Part shown: piece by piece, positions 60,896-64,000 of the stretch
Layout: each line of letters starts with the position of its first letter
Position numbering within the stretch: the stretch's first letter is position 1
DNA from: Bacillota bacterium
Lineage (GTDB): Bacteria > Bacillota > Clostridia > Oscillospirales > Acutalibacteraceae
Assembly (NCBI GenBank): GCA_023390175.1
Contig: JAEWDK010000006.1
Span: 62,001-126,000, forward strand
Length of the DNA: 64,000 nt
Reading direction: 5' to 3'
Made by a program: the position numbers and the translations under genes
Notes under the pieces: model-generated
The model's input: only the letters and a program-made list of their open reading frames with translations
Database searches by the model: none
Told to the model about the DNA's origin: nothing

Positions 60896-61791
60896 GTACA
60901 TATAAAGGTATTGACGTAAGCAAACATAATGGAGCGATTGCCTGGCAGCAGGTGGATGCTTCCGGCATCGACTTCGCGCTGATCCGCGCCGGGTACGGCA
61001 ACGACATCGGTCAGAAGGACCAAAAGTTTGAAGAAAATATGCAGGGTGCGCTGGCTCATAAGCTGCATGTCGGGGGCTACTGGTTTAGTTATGCAATTTC
61101 GGCGGACGATGCCCGAAAGGAAGCTGCGGTTTGCAAACAGATACTTGCCCCATATAAGGGCAAAATTGATTTCCCGATTGCCTTTGATTATGAATATGAC
61201 AGCATGGAGTATTCCCGAAAACAGGGAGTCAACCCGACAAACGCGCTGATCGACAGCATTGCCCGTGCGTTTATGGATTCGATGCGTGCCGACGGTTGGT
61301 TCGTCAATCTGTACACAAACATTGATTTTATCAAATCCGGCCGGTTTTCGGCTGAAACGCTTGTAAAATACGATGTGTGGCTGGCTGATTATGCCGGAGG
61401 TCCGGACTATCCCTGCGGAATCCAACAGACCGGCAGTACCGGAACGGTACCCGGTATCAGCGGCAGCGTCGATATGGACACAGCCCTAAAAGATTATCCG
61501 ACAATCATTAAGGCCGGCGGCTATAATGGATTCCCAAAACCACAGCTCATCGACTTTAAAAGCGACACGACGTCCGATATTCGCCTGGCGTTGGGACAGG
61601 CATATCAGCTTAAAGTTACCGCGAAAACGCCTCCTGTGGTCACTGTCGGCACACAGGGCGTCGCTGCGATTCTTCCCCGTTACCGGGAGGGGGATGATAG
61701 CTATTATTACTTTGTCGGCGTCGGTAAACCTGGAGTTGCCGCCGGGGTATATGTAAACGGAGTGAAACAGTTTGTAATTTACGCCGCATAG
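60892..61791 (+). CDS. GH25 lysozyme (endolysin)
   Basis: A 299-residue endolysin. The GH25 muramidase domain (1-~195) has KGIDVSKHNGAIAW with the conserved Asp, DFALIRAGYG, and the catalytic DxE region IAFDYEYDS. The C-terminal ~100 residues (LIDFKSDTTSDIRLALGQAY, TVGTQGVAAILPRYREGDDS) form a probable cell-wall-binding domain. No signal peptide, so it needs the holin. GGGAGGTTTACGC precedes the ATG. Confidence 0.9.
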   Translation: MSTYKGIDVSKHNGAIAWQQVDASGIDFALIRAGYGNDIGQKDQKFEENMQGALAHKLHVGGYWFSYAISADDARKEAAVCKQILAPYKGKIDFPIAFDYEYDSMEYSRKQGVNPTNALIDSIARAFMDSMRADGWFVNLYTNIDFIKSGRFSAETLVKYDVWLADYAGGPDYPCGIQQTGSTGTVPGISGSVDMDTALKDYPTIIKAGGYNGFPKPQLIDFKSDTTSDIRLALGQAYQLKVTAKTPPVVTVGTQGVAAILPRYREGDDSYYYFVGVGKPGVAAGVYVNGVKQFVIYAA

Positions 61792-61808
61792 GGGAGGAGC
61801 TGCAGCTT

Positions 61809-62105
61809 ATGGATATAGCCGAGGTTGCGCAAACGGCAGGCGACGCGCTTAGCAGTGCAAAATCAGCACATCACCGTCTTGATGAACTGGCCGACGAGGT
61901 TAAGGACATCCGCGGTCTGACTGCCGCAATGGCAACAGCAAATCAAAAAATTGATAATCTCACATCGGACGTGGGCGAAATGAAGGACGACATTAAAGTA
62001 ATTACAGGCCGCCCGGGCCAATGGTGGGACAAGCTTGTTGCGGCTGCAATCGGTGCTATTGCCACGGGATTTGTGGCTGCAATCCTGAGCCTTATATTAA
62101 AATAG
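61809..62105 (+). CDS. XhlA-like haemolysin/lysis-associated protein
   Basis: A 98-residue protein with a long helical coiled coil (DELADEVKDIRGLTAAMATA, QKIDNLTSDVGEMKDDIKVI) and one C-terminal membrane helix (LVAAAIGAIATGFVAAILSL), as in PBSX XhlA, which works with the holin. AGGGGAGGAGCTGCAGCTT precedes the ATG. Confidence 0.78.
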   Translation: MDIAEVAQTAGDALSSAKSAHHRLDELADEVKDIRGLTAAMATANQKIDNLTSDVGEMKDDIKVITGRPGQWWDKLVAAAIGAIATGFVAAILSLILK

Positions 62106-62135
62106 CCGGTCAATCCGGCGGGAAGAAGGATAATT

Positions 62136-62468
62136 ATGAATATCAGTAAGAAACTCACTTCGCGTAAATTTTGGATGGCACTGGCTGGCCTGATCGTCGG
62201 TATCTTGGCTCTTTTCGCAGTGGATGCCAATACTACCACACAGATCAGCGGAGTAATTATGTCGCTCGGCTCCGTCATTGCCTACATAGTGGGTGAGGGC
62301 CTGGTTGATGCATCGGCGGCCAGTGCACCCAATATTACGGCCCAAAGCATTGCGCCGCTGATTGGCACGATTGCACCTACCCCAGCTGATGGAACGCAGC
62401 AGGTTGCAGCAGCTGCCGTTAATAACAACACAGCAGCAAACCCTCCGACGGATGGTACTGCAGTGTAA
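62136..62468 (+). CDS. phage holin
   Basis: A 110-residue protein with a basic start (MNISKKLTSRKFW) and two membrane helices (MALAGLIVGILALFAV and ISGVIMSLGSVIAYIVGEGL), then a long Ala/Thr/Pro-rich tail. It fits the phage holin family of Firmicutes that releases endolysin. GGGAAGAAGGATAATT precedes the ATG. Confidence 0.83.
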   Translation: MNISKKLTSRKFWMALAGLIVGILALFAVDANTTTQISGVIMSLGSVIAYIVGEGLVDASAASAPNITAQSIAPLIGTIAPTPADGTQQVAAAAVNNNTAANPPTDGTAV

Positions 62469-62481
62469 TAAATTAAATACA

Positions 62482-62519
62482 AGTGTCCCCTCCGGCCGTA
62501 TAAGGCTAGAGGGGACACT
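62482..62519. terminator. hairpin after the lysis genes
   Basis: An 11-bp perfect stem, AGTGTCCCCTC/GAGGGGACACT, with a 16-nt loop lies between the holin and a convergent gene. There is no clear T-run, so strength is uncertain. Confidence 0.55.
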
Positions 62520-62568
62520 CTGATGTTTAGGCCTATCTGTTTTAGTAGACAAGAAAAACAATTAAATA

Positions 62569-64000
62569 CTACACGATTAGAACCCAACCTAAATTAATAT
62601 TGGAAGAGGCAGTTTGGAGACGATACACAGACTGGGTGCCAACTGCCCCTATAGCCGTAATTTTATAGTAAGCATCATATCCAATCTGATTTACTTTATC
62701 AACTTTAAATGAGCCTGGGGTTGGATAGCCGTCTATGTAAAAGCCGGCATTTGTAATTTTGATGATATAGCTTTTGCCTTTTGCAATTCTCAAATAAGGG
62801 ACATTAGTGTCTGACTTAGGCTTGGGTTCTGTGGGGTCAGGGATCATAACAACTCCAATGGAAACCATATAATATTTGCCCTGTGCACTGGGGAAGTTAG
62901 CAAGAAGGTAGCTCCCGCCTTTTATTTTTCCGCTGGCAGTTACTTTTACATAGTAATAACCACCAACTTTCTTTACTGAGGAGATGGTTAAAGAAGATGG
63001 TTCACTGGCATAAAAAGAAATAGGGTCTCTGTTCCCGGTTGCTTTCAGCTTATAAACATAGGACTTCCCTAAATTCAAATTAATTTGCTTAGGAGTATCA
63101 GAAATAATTTTTTGGTAGTTAATTGTTACAGGAAAACTTGAACTTTCCCCGTTGGATGTTACTCGAACAGAAGTGTCACCGGGGTATAGGGCATTAATTT
63201 TGTACAAGTATCCGCCGGCTACTTTCTTTTCATATTTTGCAGTCATTAAATCATTATTATATACAGAGACTTTCGGTATCGATGTTGAAGAAGTATAAGC
63301 TATAAAACTGTATGTAGCACCAACGTCACAAGTGTACTTGGTTGTTGTGTCAAGTCGTAAATTCTTATTTGCTCCTATCGTAACTTTGCAGACTTTATTA
63401 TGGATATAAACGGTGCTGCCACCAATCGAGAGCGTGGCGCTTTGCCCGACACTGCCAACGGTATCAATACGAAAGAAGTAATCATTGTTCTTGTTTGGCT
63501 GCCAGTCAAGAATGGTAGCTTTTATGATATTTTCGTTGTCGGATTCAATACTTGGATCAATGAACTCTCCAGGATTCGAACTGACTAAATGAATCTTCAT
63601 AACATAACTGTTATTCTTGGAAAGTGTAAAATCTCTGGTGGTATCGGATGATATGGAATAAGGGACATTTCCTTCAACTATAACGTCATTAGTATCGCTT
63701 GTTCCATCAGAAGCTGTCACAGTAACGCTTGCTTTCCCGTTTTTGTATCCCGAAAGATAAAGTATGTAACGATTTTGCTGCTCATCTTTAACCATTTCAG
63801 TACCAACCACAGATTCATCGCTGGATTTGGCACTAAGGGTGATACTGCTATCATTTACCGTAAAATAGTCAGCATGTCGACCCCATAATTTAATGCTCTG
63901 AAAAGGTGGCCCAAATTCCGGACAACGGAACGAGCTCGAGTCTGCAAAGGCAACCGTAATTCCTAGGGTAGACAATACCAAGGCCAATGTTAAAGCCAGA
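62569..64000 (-). CDS. secreted protein with repeated beta domains (N-terminus outside window)
   Basis: About 476 residues are visible. The first ones form the hydrophobic part of a signal peptide (LALTLALVLSTLGITVAFA then D), so the start lies just beyond 64000. The mature part shows four to five loosely repeated ~90-residue Ig-like units, with recurring K-x-Y-x-x-K phrases (LGKSYVYKLKATG, AKGKSYIIKITNAG) and GGYYYVKVTASG-like strands. No enzyme motif was seen. It is AT-rich and opposite to the phage late operon, so it may be a lysogeny-expressed cargo gene of the prophage or host DNA. The first is likelier, as the cotJC 5' end has not yet appeared. Confidence 0.6.
   Translation of the reverse strand, partial: LALTLALVLSTLGITVAFADSSSFRCPEFGPPFQSIKLWGRHADYFTVNDSSITLSAKSSDESVVGTEMVKDEQQNRYILYLSGYKNGKASVTVTASDGTSDTNDVIVEGNVPYSISSDTTRDFTLSKNNSYVMKIHLVSSNPGEFIDPSIESDNENIIKATILDWQPNKNNDYFFRIDTVGSVGQSATLSIGGSTVYIHNKVCKVTIGANKNLRLDTTTKYTCDVGATYSFIAYTSSTSIPKVSVYNNDLMTAKYEKKVAGGYLYKINALYPGDTSVRVTSNGESSSFPVTINYQKIISDTPKQINLNLGKSYVYKLKATGNRDPISFYASEPSSLTISSVKKVGGYYYVKVTASGKIKGGSYLLANFPSAQGKYYMVSIGVVMIPDPTEPKPKSDTNVPYLRIAKGKSYIIKITNAGFYIDGYPTPGSFKVDKVNQIGYDAYYKITAIGAVGTQSVYRLQTASSNINLGWVLIV

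Larger units (their letters stand above)
29642..64000. mobile_element. prophage with contractile tail, integrated in cotJC (right end outside window)
   Basis: It begins with a serine integrase flush against the cotJC middle fragment and continues through lysogeny, replication, packaging, head, contractile tail and lysis modules in the standard order. Sheath, tube, gp25, gpJ, gpI and gpD homologues mark a myovirus-type tail. The portal, gpW and GpA/Nu1 terminase are lambda-like, and the capsid is Mu-like. No second attachment site or cotJC 5' end is seen before 64000, so the element is longer than 34 kb. Most genes look intact. Confidence 0.88.

Noticed and set aside
1..64000. tRNA or rRNA genes as integration targets
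   Set aside because: No cloverleaf with CCA-type end or rRNA segment was recognised. The attachment targets here are inside a protein gene.

Overview
The window is a piece of chromosome from a spore-forming, anaerobic, Gram-positive bacterium of the class Clostridia. A relative of the Oscillospirales is my best guess, from gene content and moderate GC. The support is an [FeFe] hydrogenase with a NuoF-like partner, sporulation coat gene fragments, DegV, ComFB and DUF1292 proteins, strong purine-rich ribosome binding sites and frequent GTG/TTG starts. No rRNA, tRNA or CRISPR array was seen.

Host region A (1-21.5 kb). The end of an electron-bifurcating hydrogenase operon is followed by a chemoreceptor, a DUF218 membrane protein and a pyrimidine operon (pyrC-pyrF-pyrK-pyrD, then a histidine phosphatase and ruvX). 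Next come degV on the other strand, a probable 6S RNA behind a DUF1292 gene, and a ~640-nt transcription unit with a near-consensus promoter and a strong terminator but no credible gene, which is a candidate large structured RNA. Thioredoxin reductase, a MATE transporter, a GNAT enzyme, a DEAD-box helicase, ComFB, DUF378, an NAD(P)-binding protein and a second chemoreceptor complete this part.

Split spore-coat gene (21.8-29.6 kb). The cotJC (manganese-catalase-like spore coat protein) gene is in pieces. Its 3' part, with an unusual Met/Gly-rich 14-residue repeat tail, lies at 21842-22753. A 34-codon middle part lies 6.8 kb away at 29540-29641. The 6.8-kb element between them carries a large serine recombinase, a small protein and a D-alanylation-like cassette (ligase, carrier, MBOAT, DltD-like). 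Joining the pieces at a shared GGG restores the frame exactly (LTDIG-TEELAH), and the element's two ends carry 17/18-bp inverted repeats as expected of a serine-integrase attP. The first ~29 codons of cotJC are also missing, because a second serine-recombinase element, a prophage, abuts the middle fragment.

Prophage (29.6 kb to beyond 64 kb). It contains a serine integrase, an HsdR-N nuclease-like protein, a lysogeny switch (repressor, Cro-like protein, operators and a LexA box), early genes, SSB, a primase-helicase and an ArpU/RinA-like late regulator. A late promoter is followed at once by an intrinsic terminator. After that come packaging and head genes (Nu1/GpA terminase, gpW, lambda-type portal, protease-capsid fusion), a contractile tail (sheath, tube, chaperone with a -1 frameshift, tape measure, gpX, gpD, gp25, gpJ, gpI, fibres), lysis genes (GH25 lysozyme, XhlA-like, holin), and a partial secreted repeat protein at the window edge.

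The main interpretation is that two unrelated serine-recombinase elements interrupt one sporulation gene about 100 bp apart. This resembles skin in sigK or SP-beta in spsM, where excision in the mother cell rebuilds the gene. The rebuilding of the downstream junction can be read directly here. Developmental control of excision is inferred.
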